Positions 53,818-62,494 are shown, counted from the stretch's first letter. The stretch is 64,000 nucleotides of DNA from VAXT01 sp963774625 (GCA_963774625.1 CAVZFQ010000013.1:682001-746000), one strand, 5' to 3'. Notes: generated by a model from the sequence alone, not told the origin. Made by a program: numbers and translations.

Positions 53818-54516
53818 ATGAAGGCCTACGACCTCAACTGGATCCAACTGGAGGACTATCTGCAGCGGGACGACCGCGTCGTCGTTCCGCTCGGCTCGAC
53901 CGAGCAACACGCTTATCTCTCGCTCGGCACGGACGCGATCCTCGCCGAGCGCGTGGCCACTGAAGCCGCCGAGCCGCTCGGCGTGCCCGTCCTGCCGGCG
54001 TTGCCGTATGGGCTGACGCCCAAGTTCGCAGCCTTTCCGGGCAGCCCGAGCCTGCGAGTCGAGACCTTCCTCGCAGTGGTGCGCGACCTCCTGGACTCGC
54101 TCCTCGGCCAGGGGTTTCGCCGGATCTTCCTCCTGAACGGCCACGGCGGGAACGCGCCGGCCCGAAACCTCGCCGAGGACTGGACTGCGGAGCGCGAGGA
54201 CGGTCAGGCGCTCTACCACGAGTGGTTCGGTCCACAGACGTACGCCGTCATCCGCGAGATCGAGCCGGACGGTCAACACGCCTCGTGGTGGGAGAACTTT
54301 CCGTGGACCCGGTTGGCCGGAGTGGACATTCCCGAGGAGTCGAAGCCGCCGATGGACGAGGCCGCTTATCGGGCCGCCGACGCAGCCGGAGTTCGTGCGC
54401 TGATCGGCGACGGCTCGTTCGGAGGGCCGTACGCCCGGCCGCCGGAAGACCTCGAGCGGGTCTGGTCAACCGCCGTCGCCGAGGCACGCGAGGCTCTCGA
54501 ATCGGGCTGGCGCTAG
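53818..54516 (+). CDS. Creatininase-family hydrolase
   Basis: A 232-residue protein: VVPLGSTEQHAYLSLGTDAI (Glu, His and Asp metal ligands of the family), LPALPYGLTPKFAAFPGSPS, IFLLNGHGGNAPARNL. The family includes creatinine amidohydrolase and the MftE peptidase, but the usual H-A-G-x2-E-T motif here reads QHASWWEN, so the activity is open. Start ATG 53818 (MKAYDLNWIQLEDYL). It is convergent with the small membrane protein, overlapping by four bases. Confidence 0.83.
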   Translation: MKAYDLNWIQLEDYLQRDDRVVVPLGSTEQHAYLSLGTDAILAERVATEAAEPLGVPVLPALPYGLTPKFAAFPGSPSLRVETFLAVVRDLLDSLLGQGFRRIFLLNGHGGNAPARNLAEDWTAEREDGQALYHEWFGPQTYAVIREIEPDGQHASWWENFPWTRLAGVDIPEESKPPMDEAAYRAADAAGVRALIGDGSFGGPYARPPEDLERVWSTAVAEAREALESGWR

Positions 54517-54686
54517 TCGAACGCTAGGTAGAGCAACGCGACGAGCACGGTTCCTGCGAAGAGCAGCACGAAAACGCCGAGGAGCGCGAGCCCCATCAGG
54601 TTGTTGGCGCGGGCCTCCTCGGGACTGGGCTCGCTCGGCTCGTGGACGGCCTGCGCGGAGTACGGCTCTGGGGACTGTTCGGTCAC
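54513..54686 (-). CDS. 57-residue single-span protein in the cytochrome oxidase operon
   Basis: GTG 54686 overlaps the ctaB stop by four bases, and TAG lies at 54513-54515. The protein has an acidic N-terminus with MTEQSPEPYSAQAVHEPSEP, then NNLMGLALLGVFVLLFAGTV and a short tail. One membrane span. By size and position it could be a small oxidase subunit (subunit IV-like) or assembly factor. No clear family match. Confidence 0.6.
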   Translation of the reverse strand: MTEQSPEPYSAQAVHEPSEPSPEEARANNLMGLALLGVFVLLFAGTVLVALLYLAFD

Positions 54687-55861
54687 AGGATGGGGTCGAG
54701 CGCCATGGCCACGAAAAGGAGTGCGAGGTAGGCGAGCGAGTAGTGGAAGAGGACGCGTGCCCGCCGTGGCGTGCGCTCACGGCGCAGCTGCCAGGCGAGC
54801 CATAAGAAGAGCGCGCCGAGGGCCGCGGCCGCGGAGAGGTAGAAGAGGCCGAACATGCCCCAGAGGGCCGGCGCCAGCGTGAATGCGACCAGCGCCACGG
54901 TGTAGAGGACGATCTGGCGCGTCGTCTCGCGCTCACCGCGCACGACCGGCAGCATCGGCACGCCCGCAGCCTCGTAGTCACGGCGAATGAGGAGCGCAAG
55001 CGCCCAGAAGTGCGGCGGGGTCCAGATGAAGACGATGCCGAACAGCACCAGCGCGGGAAGCGTCAGGCTGCCGGTTGCCGCCGACCAGCCGACGAGCGGC
55101 GGAATCGCACCCGCAGCGCCGCCGATGACGATGTTCTGCGGCGTCGAGCGCTTCAGCCAGCGCGTGTAGACGAAGACGTAGAAGAGGTTGCCGAGCAGGG
55201 CGAGCGCGGCGGTCAGCACGTTGACGAAACCGGCGAGCAGCACGAAGGAGAGTGCCGACAGAGCGAGGCCGAACTCCAGCGCGTAGGTGGCGGGCACGCG
55301 GCCCGCGGCCACGGGCCGGCTACGCGTCCGCTTTCCCATCAGCTTGTCGATGTCGGCGTCCAGGACGTGGTTCAGCGCGCTAGCGCCGCCGCAGGCCAGA
55401 CCGAGGCCCAATGTGGTGACGCCGACGAGCCAGAGCGGCGGCACTCCGCCCTCGCCGATGAACATTCCGCAGATTCCGGTCAGGAGCAGCAAGGTCATGA
55501 TCCGCGGCTTCGTCAGGGTCACGTAGTCGCGCCACGACCCCGCCGGCTCGGGCTGCCCGCGGAACGCGAGGGCAGTCGTGACGAGCGAGGCGGCGAAGGC
55601 CAGCCCGGCGAGCGTCAAGTGGAGCCCGGGAGCCGTGATCGCAGCCGCAAGGCCGAAGAGCACGAGCGCCGCGAGGGAAGGCGCGAGGAGTTGCCGGTGC
55701 GCGACCCACGCCGCAGCAACCACGGCCGCGAGTGGCGGCAGTGCGAGCGCGGCGAGGACGCTGTGCCCTGTGCCGAGGTCCCAGACGCCCGATACCACGG
55801 CGAGCAGCGTCCCGAGCGCGCCCAGGAGCGCGCAGAGCTGCAGCGAGACGCTGGGTCTCAT
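54683..55861 (-). CDS. ctaB: Heme O synthase CtaB with N-terminal extension
   Basis: A 392-residue membrane protein. Residues about 105-392 are a UbiA prenyltransferase: VTLTKPRIMTLLLLTGICG, ALNHVLDADIDKLMGKRTRS (N-x3-D-x3-D), NIVIGGAAGAIPPLVGWSA, RRDYEAAGVPMLPVVRGE. It adds a farnesyl group to heme b for the oxidase. Normal CtaB is about 290-300 residues; here about 100 extra residues with three or four spans precede it. ATG 55861 overlaps the ctaD stop. Confidence 0.93.
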   Translation of the reverse strand: MRPSVSLQLCALLGALGTLLAVVSGVWDLGTGHSVLAALALPPLAAVVAAAWVAHRQLLAPSLAALVLFGLAAAITAPGLHLTLAGLAFAASLVTTALAFRGQPEPAGSWRDYVTLTKPRIMTLLLLTGICGMFIGEGGVPPLWLVGVTTLGLGLACGGASALNHVLDADIDKLMGKRTRSRPVAAGRVPATYALEFGLALSALSFVLLAGFVNVLTAALALLGNLFYVFVYTRWLKRSTPQNIVIGGAAGAIPPLVGWSAATGSLTLPALVLFGIVFIWTPPHFWALALLIRRDYEAAGVPMLPVVRGERETTRQIVLYTVALVAFTLAPALWGMFGLFYLSAAAALGALFLWLAWQLRRERTPRRARVLFHYSLAYLALLFVAMALDPIL

Positions 55862-57501
55862 GCTGGGCGCTCCCGCTCCCAGATCCGGCGGCGCAGGTCG
55901 CGCAGCGGCCGCGAGCTCGTCACGTAGGGGACGGAGTCGAAGTTGTGCGGGGGCGGCGGCGAGGTCGTGTACCACTCGAGCGTGTCGCCGAGCCAGGGGT
56001 CGTTCGGCGCCCGCGAGCCGGGCCTGCGGCGCGTCTTCATGACGTTGAAGAGGAAGACGAGGATCCCGACCGCCATCACGTACGAGCCGATCGTCGAGAT
56101 CAGGTTGTATGTCTCCCAGGTACCGCCGCGGTCATACGTGTAGATCCGTCGCGGCATGCCCTCGAGCCCGAGCAGGTGCTGCGGGAAGAACGCGAGGTTG
56201 AACCCGATGAAGAGCAGCCAGAAGTGCCACTTCCCGAGCCGCTCGTCGAGCAGCCGGCCGAACATCTTGGGCCACCAGTAGTAGAGCCCCGCGAAGATCC
56301 CGAAGATCGATCCTCCGAAGAGCACGTAGTGGAGGTGGGCGACGACGTAGTACGAGTCGTGGGCCTGGAAGTCGATCGGAACCGCAGCGACGAAGATCCC
56401 CGAGAGCCCGCCGATCGTGAACAGCCCGACGAAGCCCAGCGCGAACAGCATCGGCGTGTCGAAACGGATGTTTCCGCGCCAGATCGTCGCGATCCAGTTG
56501 AAGATCTTCACCCCGGTCGGGATGGCGATGATCATCGACGAGACCATGAAGAACCCGAGCAGCACGTTGGAGAGCCCGACGGTGAACATGTGGTGCGCCC
56601 ACACGAGGAGCGAGTAGAAGCCGATCCCGACCGTGGAGAGGACGATCGCGGTGTACCCGAAGATCGGCTTGCGCGCGAAGACGGGAATCACCTCCGAGAT
56701 GATCCCCATCACGGGCAGGATCATGATGTACACCTCGGGGTGCCCGAAGAACCAGAAGACGTGCTGGAAGAGGACGGCGTTGCCACCCTCCGCGGGCAGG
56801 AAGAAGTGCGTCCCGGCCTGCCGGTCGAGGAGCAGCATCGTCAGTCCCGCTGAGAGCGCCGGCAGCACCACGACGAGCAACGCGGCGTAGACCTCGATCG
56901 ACCAGACGAACAGCGGCAGCCGCATCCACGTCATCCCCGCGGTGCGCATGCGGTGGATCGTGACGAGGAAGTTGATCGCACCGAGGAGCGAGGCGATGGT
57001 GAGGATGTGGAGCGAGAGGATGAGAAGGTCGATCCCCACGTCGTCCTTGGTGGCGGAATAGGGCGGGTAGATCGTCCAGCCGGTGTCTGCCGGCCCGCCC
57101 TTGGCGAAGAAGCTCGTGTAAAGGGCGACGCCGCCAAAGAGGAAGAGCCAGTACGAGGCCGCGTTCAGGCGCGGGAACGCCATGTCCCGCGCGCCGATCA
57201 TCAGCGGCACCATGAAGTTGCCGAAGCCGGCGAGGATCGGCACCACGACCAGGAAGACCATCGTGATGCCGTGGATCGTGAAGAGCTCGTTGTAACGCTC
57301 GCGCGCGATGAAGTCGGCGTTCGGCTGCGCGAGCTGGGTGCGCATGAGGACGGCCATCAAGCCTCCGGCCACGAAGAAGAGCAGGCAGGTCCCGATGTAG
57401 AGGATCCCGATGCGCTTGTGGTCGACGGTCGTCAGCCAGCTGGCGACTCGCCCTCGCATCCAGGCGGGGTACTGAGGGTAGGTCTCGGTTCTAACCGCCA
57501 C
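55858..57501 (-). CDS. ctaD: Cytochrome c oxidase subunit I
   Basis: A 547-residue heme-copper oxidase core with twelve spans: FTIHGITMVFLVVVP (low-spin heme His), FWFFGHPEVYIMILPVMGI (CuB His, cross-linked Tyr and D-channel Glu), LVWAHHMFTVGL (CuB His pair), AHDSYYVVAHLHYVLFGGS (heme ligands). The H-P-E-V-Y motif places it in the A1 type. It overlaps ctaC by 11 bases. Confidence 0.97.
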   Translation of the reverse strand: MAVRTETYPQYPAWMRGRVASWLTTVDHKRIGILYIGTCLLFFVAGGLMAVLMRTQLAQPNADFIARERYNELFTIHGITMVFLVVVPILAGFGNFMVPLMIGARDMAFPRLNAASYWLFLFGGVALYTSFFAKGGPADTGWTIYPPYSATKDDVGIDLLILSLHILTIASLLGAINFLVTIHRMRTAGMTWMRLPLFVWSIEVYAALLVVVLPALSAGLTMLLLDRQAGTHFFLPAEGGNAVLFQHVFWFFGHPEVYIMILPVMGIISEVIPVFARKPIFGYTAIVLSTVGIGFYSLLVWAHHMFTVGLSNVLLGFFMVSSMIIAIPTGVKIFNWIATIWRGNIRFDTPMLFALGFVGLFTIGGLSGIFVAAVPIDFQAHDSYYVVAHLHYVLFGGSIFGIFAGLYYWWPKMFGRLLDERLGKWHFWLLFIGFNLAFFPQHLLGLEGMPRRIYTYDRGGTWETYNLISTIGSYVMAVGILVFLFNVMKTRRRPGSRAPNDPWLGDTLEWYTTSPPPPHNFDSVPYVTSSRPLRDLRRRIWERERPA

Positions 57502-58474
57502 CGGAGGGTCCTTCCCCGATTCTGAGCGTCACGTATGCGATCAGCGCTCGCAGCTGCCTCTCGTCCCAGCCTTTGCCGACGGCAGGCATCGCACCCCGGC
57601 CGGCCCTGACGATCGTCCTGATCTGCCTCGGGTCCAGGGTGCGACCCGCGAGCGCTGGCCCGATCAAGCCTTGCCCCTCGTCGCCGTGGCACGGAGCGCA
57701 CGCGCCCTGCCACGTCTGCTCGCCCAGGCCCACGGGCGGCCTGCCGATCCAGCGGTCGAACTCGGCCTGGGGCACGGCCCGCACGCTCGCGTACATGAGG
57801 GCGTGCTGCGCCCCGCAGTACTCGGCGCACTGGCCCTCGTAGAGCCCCGGGGCCTCGGCCTCGAACCAGAGCGTGTTCACCTTCCCGGGGATCGCGTCCT
57901 TCTTGCCGGCGAGCCGGGGCACCCACCACGAGTGGATGACGTCGTGGACCGGAGCCGTCAGCTCGAGCTCGATGATGCGGCCGACCGGGACGCGGAGCTC
58001 GTTCACCGCCACGCGGCCGTTGGGGTAGACGTAGTTCCAGTAGAACTGGCGGCCCTCGACCTTGATCTGGATCTTCTCGCCGGCCGCGTTCGCGTCGGGC
58101 GTGTTGGTGACGCCGGGGAGCTTGTAGAAGACGAAGCTGCCGATCGCGACGAGGATCAGCACTGGAATCACCGTCCAGATGATCTCGAGCCGGTGATGCC
58201 CGACGACCTGCGGCCCTTCGATCTCCCGAGGGCGGCCGCGACTGCGATAGCGGAAGATGAAGAGCAGAAGCGCGCCTTCGACCAGGACGAAGATCGCGCC
58301 CGTGAACCCGAGCACTATCCAGTAGGCGTCTCGGATGCGTTCTGCGGAAGGTGACGCGGGGTCCGGCGGGGCAATGCCGCCGTTCCCGGCGAGGGCGCCC
58401 TCGGTGAGGATGAAGGCGAGCGCCAAGAGGATCCACGAGAAGGCGAAAAGCTTCCGGCGCACAGGCGAGTGCAT
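57491..58474 (-). CDS. ctaC: Cytochrome c oxidase subunit II fused to cytochrome c (caa3 type)
   Basis: A 327-residue protein: signal/first span (FSWILLALAFILTEGALA), a second span (IIWTVIPVLILVAIGSFVFY), CuA domain QFYWNYVYPNG, HSWWVPRLAGKKDAIPG, CAEYCGAQHALM (C-x3-C-x3-H-x2-M), then a C-terminal cytochrome c domain with CAPCHGDEG and a Met in RGAMPAVG. The fusion defines caa3 oxidases, which take electrons from a soluble or bound cytochrome c. ATG 58474 (MHSPVRRKLF). Confidence 0.95.
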   Translation of the reverse strand: MHSPVRRKLFAFSWILLALAFILTEGALAGNGGIAPPDPASPSAERIRDAYWIVLGFTGAIFVLVEGALLLFIFRYRSRGRPREIEGPQVVGHHRLEIIWTVIPVLILVAIGSFVFYKLPGVTNTPDANAAGEKIQIKVEGRQFYWNYVYPNGRVAVNELRVPVGRIIELELTAPVHDVIHSWWVPRLAGKKDAIPGKVNTLWFEAEAPGLYEGQCAEYCGAQHALMYASVRAVPQAEFDRWIGRPPVGLGEQTWQGACAPCHGDEGQGLIGPALAGRTLDPRQIRTIVRAGRGAMPAVGKGWDERQLRALIAYVTLRIGEGPSGGG

Positions 58475-58477
58475 TCT

Positions 58478-58807
58478 ATGAGGGTGCTTGCCGAAGGAGC
58501 CACATTGAGCCGGGTGTCGCGAGTGGCACTTCCCGCGTACGTCGCCTTGCCGATCGAGGTCTTCGTCAACGGCGTGCGCCAGCAAGAGGGGAGCGACTAC
58601 CGGCTCGAGGGCCGCTCACTCGTCTTCGACCGGTCTCTCGAACGAGAGGGTCGCCTCGGGTTCTGGCGCTGGCTGTGGATGTTCCTCGGCCTCGTGGGCT
58701 CCTACCGCCAGAACGATACGGTGGACGTGATCTACGAGGTGGGCGGTCGCCGCGAGGTGGCGAGCGGGCTGCCTATCGAAGTGTCAGAAACTCGTTCGTT
58801 CCGCTGA
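58478..58807 (+). CDS. Hypothetical protein divergent from ctaC
   Basis: A 109-residue frame starting MRVLAEGATLSRVSRVALPA. It contains VALPIEVFVNGVRQQEGSDY, an aromatic stretch WRWLWMFLGLVG that may touch the membrane, and DTVDVIYEVGGRREVASG. I do not recognise a family. Its ATG lies three bases from that of ctaC, so the two starts share one control region. Its 3' end overlaps the Kelch gene by 35 bases on the opposite strand. Confidence 0.6.
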   Translation: MRVLAEGATLSRVSRVALPAYVALPIEVFVNGVRQQEGSDYRLEGRSLVFDRSLEREGRLGFWRWLWMFLGLVGSYRQNDTVDVIYEVGGRREVASGLPIEVSETRSFR

Positions 58808-59705
58808 CGCCGGCCAGGCCGGGCTGCGTTCCGCCCGCGACGACGTGCACGCGGTTGCCGACGGCCACGACTCCGAGCCCGTGGCGGGGGGTCGGCAGGT
58901 CCGGCAGCCGTCGCCAGCGTCGGGCCATCACGTCGTACCCGTAGACGGTGCGGATCGTGCCCGCGAACTCCTCTCCTCCCGCCGAGACGATCAGCTTCCC
59001 GGAACCGGCTGCCCCCGTGCCGCCACGCTTGCCCGGCACCGGCGCTAGCCGTTGCCAGCTGCGGGCACCGGGCCGGTAGGCCTCGAACGTGCCCAGATTC
59101 GTGTCGAAGCCGAGCTTGCGGCCCGCCACCGCGTACAGGCGTCCGTTGAGAGCGGTCACGCCGAGGTGTTCACGGGGAGTCGGCCCGGGCACCCGCGTCC
59201 AGCGCCGTCGCGCGAGGTCGTACCGGAGGGCCTTCGTCGCGAGCCGGCGGCCGTCGGTGCGCACGACGCCGCCGACGACGTAGAGCTTTCCGTTCACGAA
59301 CGCGGCACCCGCGGCGGCGCGTTTCTCCGGCATGGAGGGAAGGGCGGACCAGCGCCCGTTCGCCAGGACGTAAGCCGCAGCGAGTGGCTGCCCGTTGCCT
59401 CCGTACCCACCGGCGACGTACAGGCGTCCGCGGTACCCGGCGACCGCCGGATGGTGGGTCGTAACCGGGAGGTCAGGCGCCTGGCGCCAGCGGTTCGTCG
59501 CCGGCGAGTAGGCGTCGACCCTGGACGAGCCGTCGCCGGCCGGGGTGAAGCCTCCGACGACGAAGATCTCGCCTCCCGCCAGTGCAGCTCCGACCTCGGA
59601 GCGCGGGGCAGAAAGCGGCGCCGCCCGCTGCCACGAGCTCGGCGCAGCGCCGGCAACCGCTGCGATTGCGAGCAGGACGAGTGCCGCGGCGGCCGGACGG
59701 ACCAT
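58773..59705 (-). CDS. Secreted Kelch-repeat beta-propeller protein
   Basis: A 310-residue protein with a signal peptide (RPAAAALVLLAIAAVAGAA) and about six Kelch blades. Each has the double-Gly and W pattern (IFVVGGFTPAGDGSSRVDAY, LYVAGGYGGNGQPLAAAYV, LYVVGGVVRTDGRRLATKA, RTVYGYDVMARRWRRLPDL). Probably an extracellular binding propeller; ligand unknown. ATG 59705 chosen, since the readable upstream part lacks a secretion signal. Confidence 0.88.
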   Translation of the reverse strand: MVRPAAAALVLLAIAAVAGAAPSSWQRAAPLSAPRSEVGAALAGGEIFVVGGFTPAGDGSSRVDAYSPATNRWRQAPDLPVTTHHPAVAGYRGRLYVAGGYGGNGQPLAAAYVLANGRWSALPSMPEKRAAAGAAFVNGKLYVVGGVVRTDGRRLATKALRYDLARRRWTRVPGPTPREHLGVTALNGRLYAVAGRKLGFDTNLGTFEAYRPGARSWQRLAPVPGKRGGTGAAGSGKLIVSAGGEEFAGTIRTVYGYDVMARRWRRLPDLPTPRHGLGVVAVGNRVHVVAGGTQPGLAGVSGTNEFLTLR

Positions 59706-59853
59706 GCCCAGATGGTAGAGCCGGGCACGATCCCCCGTAAGAGCGGCCGGTGGCACGGTGCCGCACCTGCGCCCGCCGGCCGCCCTCACGGGCAGACCCC
59801 AGAAAGTGCCCGGCTCGACAGTTAGATGCGGCGGGGTGTGCGTTTCTTGCGGT

Positions 59854-60019
59854 CTAGGAGGGTTTGACGAAACAGATCTGTGCCGCCGGGCCGCGCTGCT
59901 CGCCCCGAGGCGGCGTCCTCAGTCGCCCCAATGCTGAAAAGCATTGGGGTTCCCTGCGTCCTTGCCTCGGAACGACCATCGCACCCCGGCGACGAGTCAG
60001 TTCCGCCAAACCCTCCTAG
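59854..60019. repeat. 166-base structured element with 20-base inverted ends
   Basis: Ends CTAGGAGGGTTTGACGAAAC (59854-59873) and 60000-60019 are inverted repeats matching at 18 of 20 positions, with CTAG at both outer edges. Inside are a 10-bp hairpin CCCCAATGCT-GAAA-AGCATTGGGG (59926-59949) and GCCGCC/GGCGGC pairing at about 59883-59914. There is no reading frame. The right end contains the stop codon of the DUF3806 gene. It could be a miniature inverted-repeat element or a multi-branched 3' UTR RNA. The flanking 59706-59853 shows no gene. Confidence 0.6.
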
Positions 60020-60435
60020 CTACCGCGGAGCTCTGCGACCTGCTCGGCGATCCCCTGGTAGATCGGCTGCAGGAAGTGCGTCTCGCCGCGCTCGAATCGC
60101 TTCGCAACGAGATTCGGCGGGAAGACGACGAGGTCGCCCGGCTGCCCGTGGACGGCGATCTCGGTGCCGTGCTTGTCCGTGACCACGGCCCAGTCGAGCC
60201 CGAGCTCGTCGACCAGAACCTGTCCGAAGGCGAGCCCGAAGGCGTTGATCATCGGGTTCGGATCCTCCCGCTCGTCCTCGGGCTTGGCCGCCCACTCCGT
60301 GAACCAACTCGCGTAGAGCTCGTCGATCTGCGCGGGGCTGGCCTCTCCGCCTGCGGCTTCGCGGACGCCCATGACGTTCGTCCGCACCCACTCGGCTTCG
60401 GCGTCGTTCGGCGGCTCGATCGTCTGGTCGTCCAT
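60016..60435 (-). CDS. DUF3806-like protein
   Basis: A 139-residue protein starting MDDQTIEPPNDAEAEWVRTN. FGLAFGQVLVDELGLDWAVV, TDKHGTEIAVHGQPGDLVVF and PPNLVAKRFERGETHFLQPI form the core, resembling DUF3806. Function unknown. Its ATG overlaps the stop of the methyltransferase gene by one base, and its own stop lies in the inverted-repeat element. Confidence 0.72.
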   Translation of the reverse strand: MDDQTIEPPNDAEAEWVRTNVMGVREAAGGEASPAQIDELYASWFTEWAAKPEDEREDPNPMINAFGLAFGQVLVDELGLDWAVVTDKHGTEIAVHGQPGDLVVFPPNLVAKRFERGETHFLQPIYQGIAEQVAELRGS

Positions 60436-61157
60436 CAGGCTTCCGGACGCCGCGCGATCGCGAGGTGGCTCCACGAGAACCGCGGCTGGAAGTCGACCTT
60501 GTCCCACCGCCCGCCCGCCCACTGGGCGAGGCGCATGACGCCGTCGACGACGGGGCGCGCAAGACCCTTCTGGTAGCGGCGGAGGGCATAGGACAGCTCG
60601 AGGGAGAACGTCGTCCACGCTCCGGCGAGCGGCTGCACCTCGACCACTTCGAACCCTGCTTCTTCGAGCAGGTGGCGCAATCCGAAGGGCGAGTAGCGGA
60701 AAAAGTCCCGCGGGGCCTCGTGGATCCACCAGATGAAGGGTGCCGTCAGGATGACGTGCCCTCCCGGCTTCAGGAGGCGATACGCCTCTGCGATGCCGCG
60801 CTCGGGCTCCTCGAGGTGCTCCAGCACGGACGTAAGGAGCAACGTGTCCGCGTTCTCGTCCGGCAAGGGAATGTCGTAGGCGCCGGCGATGATGTCGACG
60901 GCGTCGGGGTTTCTCTCGCTCGGCACGAAGTCGATCCCGATGTGCTCGTCGACGTGGGCGGCGAAGAGCTCTTGCCAGGGCTTCGACCCGCACCCGATGT
61001 CGAGGAGCCGTCCCCGCGCATATCGCTCGGCGGAGTATTCGAGCACCTGCTCCATCACGCGGTAGGCGATCCGGTTGTGAACCGATTCGTTGGGGTGGTT
61101 CCAGCGGGTAGGACCGGTGGCCGAGAAGGTCGGCCGTTCGACGGAGCGGACTCGCAT
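60435..61157 (-). CDS. Class I SAM-dependent methyltransferase
   Basis: A 240-residue protein: GRLLDIGCGSKPWQELF (motif I), HIGIDFVPSERNPDAVDI, ADTLLLTSVLEHLEEPERGI, LLKPGGHVILTAPFIWWIHE. The pattern is that of Methyltransf_11/UbiE-like enzymes often found with cell-surface glycan genes. The substrate is not evident. Confidence 0.83.
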   Translation of the reverse strand: MRVRSVERPTFSATGPTRWNHPNESVHNRIAYRVMEQVLEYSAERYARGRLLDIGCGSKPWQELFAAHVDEHIGIDFVPSERNPDAVDIIAGAYDIPLPDENADTLLLTSVLEHLEEPERGIAEAYRLLKPGGHVILTAPFIWWIHEAPRDFFRYSPFGLRHLLEEAGFEVVEVQPLAGAWTTFSLELSYALRRYQKGLARPVVDGVMRLAQWAGGRWDKVDFQPRFSWSHLAIARRPEA

Positions 61158-61217
61158 GGACGGCGTAGCGTAGATGTTGGGCTAGGCGAAACAGCCGAAG
61201 GTCGTTAGCGTGAGCCC

Positions 61218-61574
61218 ATGCCGTCGAACGTGACCGACCTGCTCCAGGCAAGCCTCATCGGCGAAGCGCTCGACGACGGCCCCGCCCTCGTCTTCGTCGC
61301 CGACGAGAACATGCGCTACCTCGCCGTCAACAGCTACGCATGCGAGGTCCTTGGCTACACGCGCGAGGAACTGTTGCATCTGAGCGTCCCGGACATTGCC
61401 GTGGCGCCGGAGGCTGCCGATGTCTTCGCGCACATGCTGAGGCGCGCGACCGACTCGGGAGTGACCTCGATCCGGCGCAAGGACGGCGAGCTCCTCACCA
61501 TGCGGTATTCGGCCAAAGAGACCAAGGCTTCGGCAATGACGTTCTGGGTCTCGCTCGGTTTCATCGAGAGTTAA
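61218..61574 (+). CDS. Single PAS-domain protein
   Basis: A 118-residue protein consisting of one PAS domain (LVFVADENMRYLAVNSYACE, VLGYTREELLHLSVPDIAV, TSIRRKDGELLTMRYSAKET) with no output domain. It may bind a small ligand or partner kinase. It is followed by msrB after 36 bases, so a redox context is possible. Confidence 0.8.
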   Translation: MPSNVTDLLQASLIGEALDDGPALVFVADENMRYLAVNSYACEVLGYTREELLHLSVPDIAVAPEAADVFAHMLRRATDSGVTSIRRKDGELLTMRYSAKETKASAMTFWVSLGFIES

Positions 61575-61610
61575 CGACGCAGCAAGACCCCGCTCGGGCA
61601 CACTGTTGGC

Positions 61611-62003
61611 ATGCCAAAGGTGCAGAAGTCAGAGCAGGAGTGGCGCGCCGAGCTGTCTCCCGAGCAGTACAAGGTGCTCCGGGAGAAGGGCACCGAGGCG
61701 CCGTTCACCGGCGAGTACGACCACGTCTTCGAGCCGGGCACGTATCAGTGTGCAGGCTGCGGCGCGGAGCTCTTCGTCTCCGAGACGAAGTACGACTCCG
61801 GTTGCGGCTGGCCCGCGTTCTATGCGCCGGCGAGCGAAGACGCGATCGACGAGGAGACGGACACGGCCTACGGCATGGTTCGGACCGAGGTCCTGTGCGC
61901 GAACTGCGGCGGTCATCTCGGCCATGTCTTTCCCGACGGGCCTCATCCGACGGGACAGCGGTACTGCATCAACTCGGCGGCCCTGAAACTGGAGGAGGAG
62001 TAG
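61611..62003 (+). CDS. msrB: Peptide methionine (R)-S-oxide reductase MsrB
   Basis: A 130-residue protein: YKVLREKGTEAPFTGEYDHV, YQCAGCGAELF and LCANCGGHLGHVF (four zinc cysteines), SGCGWPAFYAP, RYCINSAALKL (catalytic Cys). It reduces the R epimer of methionine sulfoxide. Its TAG overlaps the GTG of msrA by one base. Confidence 0.96.
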   Translation: MPKVQKSEQEWRAELSPEQYKVLREKGTEAPFTGEYDHVFEPGTYQCAGCGAELFVSETKYDSGCGWPAFYAPASEDAIDEETDTAYGMVRTEVLCANCGGHLGHVFPDGPHPTGQRYCINSAALKLEEE

Positions 62004-62494
62004 TGGAGAAGAAGGCCACGTTCGGCGCAGGTTGCTTCTGGGGTGTCGAGGCTGCGTTCCGCCAGCTCGACGGCGTCACAGGCACTCGTGTCGGCTACTC
62101 CGGCGGGCACACGGAGAACCCCACGTACGAGGACGTCTGCTCGCACGGCACCGGCCACGCCGAGGTCGTCGAGGTCACGTACGACGAGGACCGGCTCTCC
62201 TACGACGACCTGCTCCAGGTGTTCTGGGCCAAGCACGACCCGACCCAGCTGAACCGGCAGGGATGGGACGTCGGCGATCAGTACCGCTCGGCGGTCTTCT
62301 TCCACGACGCCGAGCAGCAGGAGGCCGCCACGCGCTCGAAGGCGCAGGAGCAGACCCGGCATAGGCAGCCTGTGGTGACGCAGATCGAGCCGGCGCAGAC
62401 CTTCTACGAGGCGGAGGACTACCACCAGCAGTACCTCGAGAAGCGCGGTCGCTCGACCTGCACGCCTGCGTTGCGTAGCGCCGCCGCCGGTTAG
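62003..62494 (+). CDS. msrA: Peptide methionine (S)-S-oxide reductase MsrA
   Basis: A 163-residue protein from GTG 62003: TFGAGCFWGVEAAFRQLDGV (catalytic Cys in GCFWG), VGYSGGHTENPTYEDVCSHG, FWAKHDPTQLNRQGWDVGDQ, YRSAVFFHD. It reduces the S epimer, complementing MsrB; the two are translationally coupled. The 3' end overlaps the convergent lipoprotein gene by four bases. Confidence 0.96.
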   Translation: MEKKATFGAGCFWGVEAAFRQLDGVTGTRVGYSGGHTENPTYEDVCSHGTGHAEVVEVTYDEDRLSYDDLLQVFWAKHDPTQLNRQGWDVGDQYRSAVFFHDAEQQEAATRSKAQEQTRHRQPVVTQIEPAQTFYEAEDYHQQYLEKRGRSTCTPALRSAAAG

